Made by a program: the position numbers and the translations under genes | The notes under the pieces: generated by a model | Databases searched by the model: none | Seen by the model: only the letters and a program-made list of their open reading frames with translations | What the model was told of the DNA's origin: nothing | Shown here: positions 1-7,502 of the stretch, piece by piece | Position numbering within the stretch: the stretch's first letter is position 1 | Layout: the number at the start of each line of letters is the position of its first letter | DNA from: Parachlamydiales bacterium | GTDB taxonomy: Bacteria > Chlamydiota > Chlamydiia > Chlamydiales > Simkaniaceae | Assembly: GCA_030641465.1 (NCBI GenBank) | Contig: DAOWHK010000087.1 | Span: 1-8,666 of the forward strand | DNA: 8,666 nt | Direction of reading: 5' to 3'

Positions 1-1
1 A

Positions 2-55
2 TATGTCGATGAATTTGTACGTAAGAAGGCTGGTAAGACAGCAAAAGGAAAATAA
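2..55 (+). CDS. rplF: 50S ribosomal protein L6, C-terminal end only
   Basis: Only the last 17 codons and the TAA stop are inside the window; the gene begins upstream. The visible tail reads YVDEFVRKKAGKTAKGK, which fits the usual basic C-terminus of L6 (a Y-x-DE-x-VRRK-like motif followed by lysines). L6 binds 23S rRNA near the factor-binding site of the large subunit. Its position directly before rplR is the standard spc-operon order and is the main support for the name. The AAGG ribosome binding site for rplR (around 45-49) lies inside these last codons, so the two genes are probably translated in a coupled way. The fragment is too short for any statement about the rest of the protein. Confidence 0.85.
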   Translation, partial: YVDEFVRKKAGKTAKGK

Positions 56-57
56 TT

Positions 58-426
58 ATGTTAAATAATATTGCTGATAGAAATAGACGTAGAGATAAAA
101 GGAAATTACGAATCAGAAAAAGACTAAAGAAGAATGATAAACTTCTACGGCTCTCTATTGAAAAGTCAAATAAACATATTTCAGCTCAAATTATCGATGA
201 TGAAAAAGGGATTACAGTAGTTTCCTGTGGAACAAAGTCCAAAGATGTAAGAGATAAATTTTCTGGAAAATCAAAAGAAAGTGCTAGGTATATTGGCGAA
301 ACTATTGGAAAACTTGCAAAAGAAAAAAATGTGACTCATGTTATGTTCGATCGAGGACGTTTCAAATATCATGGAATCATTGCTGAAATTGCCGAAGGTG
401 CACGTAAAGCTGGACTTCAACTCTGA
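58..426 (+). CDS. rplR: 50S ribosomal protein L18
   Basis: This 122-residue protein has the family's usual length. L18 binds 5S rRNA and, with L5, forms the 5S ribonucleoprotein of the large subunit's central protuberance. A very basic N-terminus (RNRRRDKRKLRIRKRLKK, about residues 8-25) precedes the globular part. That part shows the L18 features LRLSIEKSNKHISAQIIDD (about 30-48) and, near the end, the FDRGRFKYHGIIAEIAEGARKAGLQL-type motif (about 97-122, split here only in description). The ATG is preceded by AAGGAAA within the end of rplF, and only two bases separate the rplF stop from the start. The gene order rplF-rplR-rpsE agrees with the identification. Nothing unusual is visible. Confidence 0.97.
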   Translation: MLNNIADRNRRRDKRKLRIRKRLKKNDKLLRLSIEKSNKHISAQIIDDEKGITVVSCGTKSKDVRDKFSGKSKESARYIGETIGKLAKEKNVTHVMFDRGRFKYHGIIAEIAEGARKAGLQL

Positions 427-449
427 AGAGTAAATTTAAAGGATATTAG

Positions 450-950
450 ATGGCTAAAGGAAAAAGTAGAAAACATGATGAAAAAGACTCTGAATTTGAA
501 GAGAAAGTCTTATATATCAATAGATGTTCTAAAGTAGTAAAAGGCGGACGTAAGTTTAGTTTTTCAGCATTGATAGTTGTTGGTGATGGTAAAGGACGCG
601 TTGGAGTGGGCTTTGCTAAAGCTAATGAGGTCTCAGACGCCATACGAAAAGGAAGTGAATCTGCAAGAAAGAATCTTGTTTCTTTTGTAATGCATGGTCG
701 CACGATACCACATGAAGTTTATTGTAAATGGGACGGTGCAAAAGTTATGCTAAAGCCCGCACCCGAAGGTACTGGTATTATTGCTGGATCAAAAGTGCGA
801 GCTGTTCTAGAGCTTGGAGGTATTAAAGATATCGTTACAAAAAGTTACGGTTCGAATAATGCCACAAATCAGGTGCATGCAACAGTTGAAGCTTTGATGG
901 AATTAACTAGCAGAAAAGAGTGTTTAGCTCATAGAGGTATCGAAGTATGA
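450..950 (+). CDS. rpsE: 30S ribosomal protein S5
   Basis: The 166-residue protein is close to the family norm. S5 sits on the back of the small subunit, near the mRNA entrance and the S4 contact, and influences decoding accuracy. The N-terminal double-stranded-RNA-binding-like domain is recognised by the KVVKGGRKFSFSALIVVGDG motif (about residues 28-47) and the GRVGVGFAKANEV stretch that follows. The C-terminal domain carries PAPEGTGIIAG (about 107-117) and ending motifs such as YGSNNATNQVHATVEAL. A clear AAAGGA ribosome binding site at 438-443 sits six bases before the ATG. The stop overlaps the rplO start as ATGA. rpmD (L30), which lies between rpsE and rplO in many bacteria, is absent here. 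Confidence 0.98.
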   Translation: MAKGKSRKHDEKDSEFEEKVLYINRCSKVVKGGRKFSFSALIVVGDGKGRVGVGFAKANEVSDAIRKGSESARKNLVSFVMHGRTIPHEVYCKWDGAKVMLKPAPEGTGIIAGSKVRAVLELGGIKDIVTKSYGSNNATNQVHATVEALMELTSRKECLAHRGIEV

Positions 951-1408
951 TGAAATTATCCGAATTAACAAACTCAAACAGAAAAAAGCAAAAAGTTCAA
1001 CGTGTAGGAAGAGGCCCAGGATCAAACCGAGGCAAGACTTGTAGTCGCGGTCATAAGGGACAAAAAGCCCGATCTGGTTATAAAAGAAGAGAAGGAAAAG
1101 AAGGTGGGCAACTACCTCTTTATCAAAAACTTCCATGCAGAGGCTTTTCAAATGCTCAATTTAAGACTAAAGTCTTTTCTATTAATTTAGATTTGATTGA
1201 ACAGCTGTTTAATGACGGAGAGGTAGTTAATGTTGAATCACTTACGAATAAGGGATTCAATTTGCGAAGAATTAATGGGGGAATTAAAATTCTTGGCAAT
1301 GGAGAGCTATCTAAGAAAGTTTCTATTGAATCGCATGCAATTTCTGCAAGCGCTAAAATTAAACTTGAAAAAAGTCAGGTGCCATTTACAATTATTCCCA
1401 AAAAATAA
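947..1408 (+). CDS. rplO: 50S ribosomal protein L15
   Basis: The protein is 153 residues and matches L15, an early-to-mid assembly protein that contacts 23S rRNA over an extended N-terminal tail. The tail shows the family hallmark VGRGPGSNRGKTCSRGHKG (about residues 20-38), then KARSGYKRREGKEGGQLPLYQKLP (about 40-63, a long basic and glycine-rich segment) and a C-terminal globular region. Two ATG codons stand in tandem (947 and 950). The first overlaps the rpsE stop as ATGA, and GAGG lies about ten bases upstream, so translational coupling is likely. The second ATG would give a protein one residue shorter and cannot be excluded. The gene follows rpsE directly with no rpmD, as expected in chlamydiae. 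Confidence 0.97.
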   Translation: MMKLSELTNSNRKKQKVQRVGRGPGSNRGKTCSRGHKGQKARSGYKRREGKEGGQLPLYQKLPCRGFSNAQFKTKVFSINLDLIEQLFNDGEVVNVESLTNKGFNLRRINGGIKILGNGELSKKVSIESHAISASAKIKLEKSQVPFTIIPKK

Positions 1409-1439
1409 ATTTATTATCAATTCTAAGATGTAGAGCGAA

Positions 1440-2813
1440 ATGATTGAAGGGATTAAACAGATATTATCTGTATCTGAACTAAAGAAAAAAATTTTTTTTA
1501 CTTTGATGTTACTTGTTGTCTGCCGTATTGGTGCTTTCATTCCTGTTCCAGGGATCAATGGAGAAGCAGCTGTTAATGTATTTAAGCAAATGACGGGAGG
1601 AGGTCAGAACCTTTTTCAGTTAGTGGATATTTTTTCAGGTGGTGCTTTTTCTCAAATGACAATCATTGCACTTGGTGTAATGCCTTATATTACAGCTTCC
1701 ATCATAATGCAGCTACTTGTTGCATTAGTGCCTTCAATCCAGAGAGAGATGAGGGAAAACCCTGAAGTTGGAAAAAAGAAATTAGGTAAATGGACTAGAT
1801 TGTTTACTGTTGCCTTAGCATTATTTCAAGCTGGAATCTATGCGAAGTATGCATTTCATGTTAATCTATCTCATCCAGGAATTATCGTTCATGAAATTTT
1901 AAATATTCAGGCTTTTGGTGTACCTTGGTTATTCTATTTACTAACTATGATATCTATGGGCACGGGAACCATTTTTTTAATGTGGATTGGAGAACAAATT
2001 ACTGAAAGAGGAGTAGGTAATGGGATTAGCTTAATTATTACGATCGGTATTTTGTCTTCATTGCCTGGGACTATCGGAACGATTATTAGACAGCTAAATC
2101 TTACTTCACAAGAACCAGGCCAATTAACATTTTCATCAATAATTGTTCTTAGTAGCGTATTTGTGATGATTATTATTGGTACAATTTTGATGATCCAAGG
2201 ACAAAGAAAGATCCCTCTTCAATATGCAAGAAGAGTTGTAGGACGTTATGAGTCTCAAGGAGGTAATGCTTATATCCCTTTGAAAATCAACTACGCCGGT
2301 GTAATTCCTGTTATTTTTGCTTCTTCATTGTTAATGTTTCCAGCAACGATTTCACAATTTCTCGGGCAAGGAAAATTTTTAACTATGATGGTTAGTTTTT
2401 TATCCCCGGGTAGTCCCGTTTACACTTGTGTATATGTATTACTCATTCTCTTTTTCACATATTTTTGGACTGCAACTCAATTTCATCCGGAGCAAATAGC
2501 ATCTGACATGAAAAAAAATGGAGCTTTCATTCCTGGAATCAGGCAAGGTCGACCCACTCAGCAATTTCTTGAGTCTACAATGAATCGAGTAACCCTTGCT
2601 GGTGCTGTTTTTTTGGCAACAATTGCAGTCTTGCCCACTTTAGTAGGGCGTATTCTTGGAGTGGATTCGACTATAAGCCACTTTTTTGGAGGAACTTCCC
2701 TTTTAATTTTAGTTGGGGTAGTACTTGATACGACAAAGCAAATTGAATCTCATCTGATTACCAAAAGATACGATGGATTTATGAAAAAAGGACGAGTGAC
2801 AAGTAGAACTTAA
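1440..2813 (+). CDS. secY: Protein translocase subunit SecY
   Basis: SecY is the channel-forming subunit of the SecYEG inner-membrane translocon, which exports unfolded proteins with SecA and inserts membrane proteins. The 457-residue product has the usual length and ten predictable hydrophobic segments. The first is near residues 18-38 (ending FIPVPG), the plug region follows, and the second carries the family signature [15 protein letters not shown] (about 79-93). The cytosolic loop between helices 6 and 7 contains YARRVVGR. The SecA- and ribosome-contacting loop between helices 8 and 9 contains [16 protein letters not shown]. The start ATG is preceded only by a weak GAG, poorer than at the neighbouring genes, and the 31-bp gap from rplO has no other feature. 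In many bacteria adk, map, infA or rpmJ follow; here none does. Confidence 0.98.
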   Translation: MIEGIKQILSVSELKKKIFFTLMLLVVCRIGAFIPVPGINGEAAVNVFKQMTGGGQNLFQLVDIFSGGAFSQMTIIALGVMPYITASIIMQLLVALVPSIQREMRENPEVGKKKLGKWTRLFTVALALFQAGIYAKYAFHVNLSHPGIIVHEILNIQAFGVPWLFYLLTMISMGTGTIFLMWIGEQITERGVGNGISLIITIGILSSLPGTIGTIIRQLNLTSQEPGQLTFSSIIVLSSVFVMIIIGTILMIQGQRKIPLQYARRVVGRYESQGGNAYIPLKINYAGVIPVIFASSLLMFPATISQFLGQGKFLTMMVSFLSPGSPVYTCVYVLLILFFTYFWTATQFHPEQIASDMKKNGAFIPGIRQGRPTQQFLESTMNRVTLAGAVFLATIAVLPTLVGRILGVDSTISHFFGGTSLLILVGVVLDTTKQIESHLITKRYDGFMKKGRVTSRT

Positions 2814-2874
2814 GTTTTTTTATTTATAGAACTTATTTTGAACATAAAAAAATATTACTTCTGTCAACTGTTCG

Positions 2875-2903
2875 TTGATATTTAAACGACAAAATGATAG
2901 AAT
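2875..2903 (+). promoter_or_regulatory. Predicted sigma70-type promoter for the rpsM operon
   Basis: In the 123-bp gap between secY and rpsM there is a -35 box TTGATA (2875-2880; five of six consensus bases), a 17-bp spacer, and a -10 box TAGAAT (2898-2903; five of six). Transcription would begin near 2909-2912, leaving a leader of about 25 bases that contains the AAGGA ribosome binding site (2923-2927) of rpsM. Both boxes and the ideal spacing are read directly from the sequence; activity is inferred. It would let rpsM-rpsK-rpoA-rplQ be transcribed separately from the upstream spc genes. Confidence 0.7.
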
Positions 2904-2936
2904 TTTTGAACACTTACTATACAAGGATGGCGCTTT

Positions 2937-3314
2937 ATGCCTAGAGTTATTGGAGTTGATATTCCGAATAATAAAAGATTAGTTATCAGTATTACGTACA
3001 TCTATGGAATTGGAAATACGCTTGCATCTGAAGTCTTAGAAAAACTGAAACTTGATCCAAATATGAAAGCATCAAAACTGACCGAGGAAGATATTTCTAA
3101 GCTCAATGCTTTACTGCAAACGGATTATGAAGTTGAAGGGGATCTGCGCCGCGATATTCAAAATAATATCAAGCGTTTGATTAGTATCAATTCTTACCGA
3201 GGGTTAAGACATCGATCAGGTCTTCCAGTTAGAGGACAAAGAACAAAATGTAATGCGCGCACTCGTAAAGGAAAGAAAAAAAGAGTTATCGCTGGAAAAA
3301 AAACTGCTAAGTAG
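2937..3314 (+). CDS. rpsM: 30S ribosomal protein S13
   Basis: S13 lies in the head of the small subunit and contacts the large subunit (intersubunit bridges) and the P-site tRNA. The product is 125 residues, typical for the family. It starts MPRVIGVDIPNNKR and shows the helix-two-turns-helix element YIYGIGNTLA (about residues 22-31), the GDLRRDI motif (about 68-74), and the highly conserved tail YRGLRHRSGLPVRGQRTK (about 87-104) followed by NARTRKGKKK. AAGGA at 2923-2927 is well spaced for the ATG at 2937. A nearby ATG at 2927 is out of frame. The gene opens the alpha-operon part of the cluster behind its own predicted promoter. Its TAG stop is embedded in the ribosome binding site of rpsK. 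Confidence 0.98.
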   Translation: MPRVIGVDIPNNKRLVISITYIYGIGNTLASEVLEKLKLDPNMKASKLTEEDISKLNALLQTDYEVEGDLRRDIQNNIKRLISINSYRGLRHRSGLPVRGQRTKCNARTRKGKKKRVIAGKKTAK

Positions 3315-3327
3315 GAGCTAAAAATTG
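3313..3327 (+). promoter_or_regulatory. Ribosome binding site and TTG start of rpsK
   Basis: AGGAG (3313-3317) overlaps the rpsM TAG stop (3312-3314) and lies seven bases before a TTG codon at 3325. No in-frame ATG exists nearby upstream, and the protein from TTG begins with the S11-like MAKNKDKEK. The strong site decides the start. Almost the same site (TAGGAGCTAA) precedes rpoA, so the two genes share their initiation context. Confidence 0.8.
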
Positions 3328-3759
3328 GCGAAAAATAAAGACAAAGAAAAATCTTCTGGAAAAAAACAGATTCACAAGCCACTTAAACGCGTAAAAAAGA
3401 AACATACCAGAACTGTTCCAAGCGGTGTTGCTCATGTTAAAGCAACGTTTAATAATACTATTGTTACAATCACTGATCCATCAGGAAATGTAATATCTTG
3501 GGCAACTTCTGGAAAAATGAAATTTTCAGGTTCTAGAAAATCTTCAGCTTTTGCTGCAACTATATCTGCTCAAGATGCTGGAAAAGTTGCAATGACACAA
3601 GGGATGAGAGAGGTTGAGGTTTATTTAAAAGGACCAGGAGCCGGCAGAGAATCTGCAGTAAGAGGTCTACAAAGCGCTGGTCTAACGATTACGTTGATTA
3701 AAGATAAAACTCCAGTACCTCACAATGGATGTCGACCAAGAAAAAGAAGACGCGTATAA
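3325..3759 (+). CDS. rpsK: 30S ribosomal protein S11
   Basis: S11 is a platform protein of the small subunit that binds 16S rRNA near the E site. The 144-residue product is somewhat longer than the usual ~130 because of a lysine-rich N-terminal extension (about residues 1-29). The core is unmistakable: [22 protein letters not shown] (about 33-54, named here in part), [17 protein letters not shown], and the C-terminal block [18 protein letters not shown] then [16 protein letters not shown]. Translation starts at a TTG with a strong AGGAG seven bases upstream, an uncommon start for a ribosomal protein gene. The gene is eleven bases after the rpsM coding end, and its TAA stop is 28 bases before the rpoA start. 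Confidence 0.98.
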   Translation: MAKNKDKEKSSGKKQIHKPLKRVKKKHTRTVPSGVAHVKATFNNTIVTITDPSGNVISWATSGKMKFSGSRKSSAFAATISAQDAGKVAMTQGMREVEVYLKGPGAGRESAVRGLQSAGLTITLIKDKTPVPHNGCRPRKRRRV

Positions 3760-3787
3760 AAATTAGAAGTTTATAGGAGCTAAGAAT

Positions 3788-4885
3788 ATGGCAGTTAAGT
3801 ATGGCAAATTTGAATTGCCAACTAAAATAAAAATTGAAAAGACTGATAAGGAAAATTCCTTTAATAGGTTCGTCGCTGAACCCTTTGAAAGAGGTTTTGG
3901 ACATACAGTTGGAAATGCTCTTAGAAGAATTATGCTTACTTCTTTAGAGGCTCCTTCGATTATTTCTATTAAGATAGAGGGTGTTTCTCACGAGTATATG
4001 GCAGTCGAAGGCATCATTGAAGATATGACACATGTTATTCTTAATATTAAGAATGCACTTCTTCGTATGATTCCTACTGAAGAATCAGGAGAATCAAGAT
4101 CACCACGTATAGTTACTAATACTCTAGAAGTCTCACAAGAAATGCTTGATCAAAATAAGGGTCATTATTCAGTAACTTTAAAAGATTTGATTGGTGACAC
4201 TTCATATGATGTTGTAAATCCAGAGTTGCATATTTTTACTGCGACAAAACCGATGATTCGAAAAATTGATTTCAAAATAGCAATTGGTAGAGGATATGTC
4301 CCTTCAGAGCGCCATGTGGTCTCTGATAAAGTAGTTGATGAAATTATTATTGACTCTGCATTTTCTCCGGTACGACTAGTTAATTATTTTGTAGAAAATA
4401 CTAGAGTTGGTCAAGACACTGATTATGACAGACTTGTTTTAGAAGTTACAACAGATGGTAGAGTTACTCCAGAAGAAGCTTTAACATTTGCAACTCAAAT
4501 TGGTGTTGAACATTTAAAAGTATTTGACGAACTTTCTTATCAGCCAATTACATTTGAGCTGAAAGAAAAAGAACAAGATACGGATAGAGACAAGTTGCTA
4601 GGAAAATTAGGACTGAAAATCAATGAAATTGAATTGTCTGTTAGATCCACAAATTGTTTAGTACAAGCAAATATTGACACAATAGCTGAGCTTGTTATCA
4701 TGCCTGAGTCTGAAATGTTAAAGTTTAGGAATTTTGGTAAAAAATCTTTAAATGAAATCAAAGCTAAGCTTGATGAGATGAGTCTATATTTAGGAATGGA
4801 TCTTTCAAAATATAGTTTAACACGTGAAAATGTTAAACAAAAAATGGTTGAGCTTAACGATGAAAAACTAGGAAAGGAAGAATGA
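3788..4885 (+). CDS. rpoA: DNA-directed RNA polymerase subunit alpha
   Basis: The alpha subunit dimerises to nucleate RNA polymerase assembly, and its C-terminal domain contacts upstream promoter DNA and activators. The product is 365 residues, a little longer than E. coli's 329 and in the range I recall for chlamydiae. The N-terminal domain shows [18 protein letters not shown] (about residues 36-53) and [20 protein letters not shown]. The C-terminal domain carries [17 protein letters not shown], with Arg286 in the place of the DNA-contacting Arg265 of E. coli, then [19 protein letters not shown]. The final ~30 residues are a charged extension. AGGAG at 3775-3779 supports the ATG. The stop overlaps the rplQ start as ATGA, so the two are probably coupled. 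Confidence 0.98.
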   Translation: MAVKYGKFELPTKIKIEKTDKENSFNRFVAEPFERGFGHTVGNALRRIMLTSLEAPSIISIKIEGVSHEYMAVEGIIEDMTHVILNIKNALLRMIPTEESGESRSPRIVTNTLEVSQEMLDQNKGHYSVTLKDLIGDTSYDVVNPELHIFTATKPMIRKIDFKIAIGRGYVPSERHVVSDKVVDEIIIDSAFSPVRLVNYFVENTRVGQDTDYDRLVLEVTTDGRVTPEEALTFATQIGVEHLKVFDELSYQPITFELKEKEQDTDRDKLLGKLGLKINEIELSVRSTNCLVQANIDTIAELVIMPESEMLKFRNFGKKSLNEIKAKLDEMSLYLGMDLSKYSLTRENVKQKMVELNDEKLGKEE

Positions 4886-5304
4886 GACACGCAAAACGAA
4901 CATTTAAAATCGGTAGAAATGCTTCGCATCGAAGATGTATGATTGCAAACCAGTTAAAATCTCTCATTGATCATGGAAGAATCGAGACATCAGTGACTAA
5001 AGCAAAAGAGCTAAGACGACATGCGGATCATATGATTACACTTGCTAAGAAAAATACTTTGGCGAGTAGAAGAAGAGCTATTCAAGAGCTTATGATTGCA
5101 TTCAATACTCTTACACCAAAAGAAAGCCGTGCTGCAAAAAATGGCGATTTGAGCGCTTATAACGCTGATCGTAGAGTCATTGGAAAGCTTTTTAATGAGC
5201 TTTCTTTAAAGTATGTCGACCGTCAAGGTGGTTATACTCGTATAGTGAAAACAAATTTTCAGCAAGGCGATGGTGCCCCTAATTGTATCATTGAATACAT
5301 TTAG
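4882..5304 (+). CDS. rplQ: 50S ribosomal protein L17
   Basis: L17 binds near the exit of the peptide tunnel of the large subunit. The protein is 140 residues and begins [20 protein letters not shown], the diagnostic L17 N-terminus, followed by [28 protein letters not shown] (about residues 22-49; the T-T/S-x-x-KAKE-x-R motif). The C-terminal part contains [14 protein letters not shown] and ends APNCIIEYI, near the family's E-L/I end. The ATG overlaps the rpoA stop (ATGA) and has AGGAAGGAAG just upstream inside rpoA. It would normally close the alpha operon, but the next gene's frame opens 35 bases before its end. Confidence 0.98.
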   Translation: MRHAKRTFKIGRNASHRRCMIANQLKSLIDHGRIETSVTKAKELRRHADHMITLAKKNTLASRRRAIQELMIAFNTLTPKESRAAKNGDLSAYNADRRVIGKLFNELSLKYVDRQGGYTRIVKTNFQQGDGAPNCIIEYI

Positions 5305-6007
5305 GAAAATTCAGTTATTTGATCGAGAGTATTATGCTCTCGATCTTACTCATAAACTTAATCCTAATATTCCTACCTGGAATGCATCTTGTGGTTTTGA
5401 ATCAGAAACCGTATTGGATTATGAGATGTCTGGTGTTCTTGTAAAAAAATATAAGTGTCATGCGGGAATAGGGACGCATATGGACGCTCCTTCGCACTTC
5501 TTTAATGATGGATTAAATATTGCACAAATTCCACTTGAAAAACTCATCGTTCCTGTTTGTAAAATAGATGTATCACCGCGGGCCCATTCTGATTACATGC
5601 TTTCAAAGCAAGATATTGTTAATTACGAAAAGCATTACGGATCGATAAAGCCAAATACGCTTATTGTTGCTGACACTGGCTGGAGTTCAAGGTGGTCTGA
5701 CTCTGATTCCTATCGCAATGAAGATGACAAGGGCAACATGCATTTTCCAGGATATTCTCCTGAATGCGCTTCCTATTTATTAGATCTTGATATTGTTGGA
5801 ATTGGTATTGATACTCTTTCACCTGACGGAAGTGATAAGACCTTTCCCGTGCATAAACTCTTACTTGGAAGTTCTAAATATATTATAGAAAATTTAACCA
5901 ATTTAGCTGATTTACCTCCAACTGGGGCTTTTATAATTGCACTCCCATTAAAAATCCAGGATGGCGCAGAATCAGCAATTCGTGCATTAGCACTTATTCC
6001 CAAGTAA
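5270..6007 (+). CDS. Cyclase / kynurenine formamidase-like metal-dependent hydrolase
   Basis: The 245-residue reading frame belongs to the cyclase family (Pfam PF04199 type, which includes the kynurenine formamidase KynB). The metal-binding signature is intact: [15 protein letters not shown] at residues 64-78, with His70, Asp72 and His76 as likely ligands and a further conserved-position histidine at 195. Later family motifs are [25 protein letters not shown] and [16 protein letters not shown]. Members hydrolyse amides or lactones with zinc or manganese; the substrate here cannot be told, and no tryptophan-degradation gene is visible. No signal peptide is seen, so it is probably cytoplasmic. 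The start is uncertain: ATG 5270, GTG 5273 and TTG 5291 all overlap rplQ, and the only nearby purine-rich site is AAGG at 5264-5267. Family similarity begins around [11 protein letters not shown]. The overlap implies co-transcription with the ribosomal operon. Confidence 0.88.
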   Translation: MVPLIVSLNTFRKIQLFDREYYALDLTHKLNPNIPTWNASCGFESETVLDYEMSGVLVKKYKCHAGIGTHMDAPSHFFNDGLNIAQIPLEKLIVPVCKIDVSPRAHSDYMLSKQDIVNYEKHYGSIKPNTLIVADTGWSSRWSDSDSYRNEDDKGNMHFPGYSPECASYLLDLDIVGIGIDTLSPDGSDKTFPVHKLLLGSSKYIIENLTNLADLPPTGAFIIALPLKIQDGAESAIRALALIPK

Positions 6008-6011
6008 GCTT

Positions 6012-6174
6012 TATAGTGGATTAAATCTTGATTGATAAAATCCATCTGTATCTTTTTTTATAGAATTTAGCATTCGATCTCGATGACTTTACAAAGTCAT
6101 TGTCGCTCTCCATGCTTTGTTCTATAAAAAAATCTAATCAGCCGATTTTATCAATCAAGATTTAATCCACTATA
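6012..6174. repeat. Large imperfect palindrome 1 (MITE-like, possible terminator)
   Basis: The outer arms 6012-6042 and 6144-6174 are perfect 31-bp inverted repeats, beginning TATAGTGGATTAAATC and ending with its complement. A second pair, 6053-6065 and 6120-6132 (TTTTTTTATAGAA type), is perfect over 13 bp. A third, AGCAT/ATGCT, pairs 6069-6073 with 6112-6116. The centre is ATGACTTT-AC-AAAGTCAT (6083-6100). The unit ends in TATA on both sides, as expected if a TA target was duplicated. A T7 run at 6184-6190 lies ten bases beyond, so the RNA could act as a terminator for the rplQ-hydrolase transcript. No gene fits inside. Calling it a non-autonomous transposable element is inference. Confidence 0.75.
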
Positions 6175-6194
6175 GTAGGTTTGTTTTTTTAGGC

Positions 6195-6359
6195 TTATAC
6201 ACAAACCGATTCAAGAATTGGGTTTTAACTTCGTCAGCCTTTCTTTAGAGTTTTATCCTCACTCGCGCCTTGCCGACCGGCAATGGTCGCTCGCTCCGGA
6301 TCAAATTCTAAAGGAGCTTCCTTGTCAAAATCCCAATTCTTGAATCGGTTTGCGTATAA
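6195..6359. repeat. Large imperfect palindrome 2 (MITE-like)
   Basis: The outer arms 6195-6222 and 6332-6359 are inverted repeats matching at 27 of 28 positions, beginning TTATAC and carrying CAAACCGATTCAAGAATTGG. The single mismatch is 6201 against 6353. Inner paired blocks are CTTTAGA (6243-6249) with TCTAAAG (6307-6313) and ATCC (6255-6258) with GGAT (6298-6301). The centre is TTGCCG-AC-CGGCAA (6270-6283), notably GC-richer than the surroundings. It lies 20 bases after palindrome 1 and resembles it in plan but not in arm sequence. No coding capacity is seen. It ends 24 bases before the -35 box of the gapA promoter. Confidence 0.75.
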
Positions 6360-6383
6360 CGCTTCCTATTCTAAAATTCTCTC

Positions 6384-6413
6384 TTTACATTCTCGGTAGC
6401 TTTTCAGTATCAT
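6384..6413 (+). promoter_or_regulatory. Predicted sigma70-type promoter for gapA
   Basis: TTTACA (6384-6389) and TATCAT (6408-6413) each match five of six consensus bases and are separated by 18 bp. Transcription would begin near 6419-6421, leaving a leader of about 30 bases with AAGAGG (6439-6444) as the ribosome binding site before the ATG at 6450. With the palindromes upstream, gapA appears to be an independent transcription unit. Function is inferred from sequence alone. Confidence 0.65.
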
Positions 6414-6449
6414 CGCAGCTTTGAAACAAGTTATATTCAAGAGGTAATT

Positions 6450-7454
6450 ATGACAATTCGAGTTGCAATTAATGGCTTTGGAAGAATTGGCCGGTCTGTT
6501 TTTCGTTTGGCATCCAATATCAAAGATATTGAAATTGTTGCAATTAATGATTTGGTTCCCGCAGAGAATCTTGCTTATCTATTAAAGTATGATTCCATTC
6601 ACGGGCGTTTTGACAAAAAAATCGAATCAAAAGAGGGTCAGATTATCGTAGACGGAAAGATTACACAAGTTGTTGCGGAAAGAGATCCGCTAAAATTGCC
6701 ATGGAAGGATCTTTCAGTAGACTTTGTGATAGAAGCAACTGGCTTTTTTACACACGAAGATGATGCAAAAAAACATATTGCAGCTGGTGCAAAATATGTA
6801 GTAATTTCAGCACCTGCAAAAGGGAATGTACCTTTATTTGTAATGGGAGTCAATCATGAAAAATTTGATCCCATTAATGATAAAGTTGTATCTAATGCAT
6901 CCTGCACCACCAATTGCTTAGCACCAATTACAAAAGTATTACTTGATAATTTTGGAATTGAAGAAGGGCTTATGACTACGGTGCATGCAATGACAGCAAC
7001 GCAACCGATTCACGACGGGCCTTCGAAAAAAAATTTTAGAGGGGGCCGGTCTGGCGCCTTAAATATTATTCCATCCTCTACAGGAGCTGCCAAAGCTGTA
7101 GGTCTTTGTATTCCAGAGGTTAAAGGAAAACTTACAGGAATGGCCTTTCGCGTTCCTGTTTCAGATGTTTCTGCAGTAGATTTAACAGTTAGGCTGACTA
7201 AATCGACGACTTATGATAGAATATGCGAATCAATGAAGTCTGCATCAGAGACCACAATGAAAGGAATCTTAGCTTATACTGATGAAGAAGTAGTCTCGTC
7301 AGATTTCATAGGGGATGCTCATTCCTCAATATTTGATAGTCGCGCAGGAATTGCGATGAGTGATAAATTTTTTAAACTTATTGCCTGGTATGATAATGAA
7401 ATTGGATATTCCAATAGATTGATTGATTTAATTATTTATATGACAAGCAAATAA
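6450..7454 (+). CDS. gapA: Glyceraldehyde-3-phosphate dehydrogenase, type I
   Basis: The enzyme converts glyceraldehyde 3-phosphate, phosphate and NAD+ to 1,3-bisphosphoglycerate in glycolysis, in the cytoplasm. The 334-residue product has the standard length. The NAD-binding Rossmann motif is NGFGRIGR at residues 8-15, and Asp34 at the end of the second strand indicates NAD rather than NADP preference. The active-site signature [12 protein letters not shown] (148-159) contains the catalytic Cys152, and His179 in [10 protein letters not shown] is the general base. The phosphate-site segment [10 protein letters not shown] and the C-terminal [15 protein letters not shown] are present. The start is set by AAGAGG six bases upstream. 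In Chlamydiaceae gapA directly follows rplQ; here a hydrolase gene and two palindromes intervene. Confidence 0.98.
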   Translation: MTIRVAINGFGRIGRSVFRLASNIKDIEIVAINDLVPAENLAYLLKYDSIHGRFDKKIESKEGQIIVDGKITQVVAERDPLKLPWKDLSVDFVIEATGFFTHEDDAKKHIAAGAKYVVISAPAKGNVPLFVMGVNHEKFDPINDKVVSNASCTTNCLAPITKVLLDNFGIEEGLMTTVHAMTATQPIHDGPSKKNFRGGRSGALNIIPSSTGAAKAVGLCIPEVKGKLTGMAFRVPVSDVSAVDLTVRLTKSTTYDRICESMKSASETTMKGILAYTDEEVVSSDFIGDAHSSIFDSRAGIAMSDKFFKLIAWYDNEIGYSNRLIDLIIYMTSK

Positions 7455-7502
7455 TATGATATGAGCCCCTTATTTTTTTAACTTATAACAATGGAAAAGT
7501 AA

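Noticed and set aside
2803..2821. ACTTAAGT followed by a T run at the end of secY as a terminator
   Set aside because: The palindrome leaves no loop, and the alternative AAGT-AGA-ACTT stem has only four weak pairs.
4540..4929. 129-codon minus-strand frame over the rpoA/rplQ junction
   Set aside because: It is antisense to two certain genes, with low-complexity Ser/Phe composition and no ribosome binding site of note.
6012..6359. CRISPR array
   Set aside because: The repeats are inverted pairs, not regularly spaced direct repeats with unique spacers, and no cas gene is present.
7449..7480. AAATAA/TTATTT hairpin with T run after gapA
   Set aside because: All six pairs are A-T and overlap the stop codon; too weak to call a terminator.
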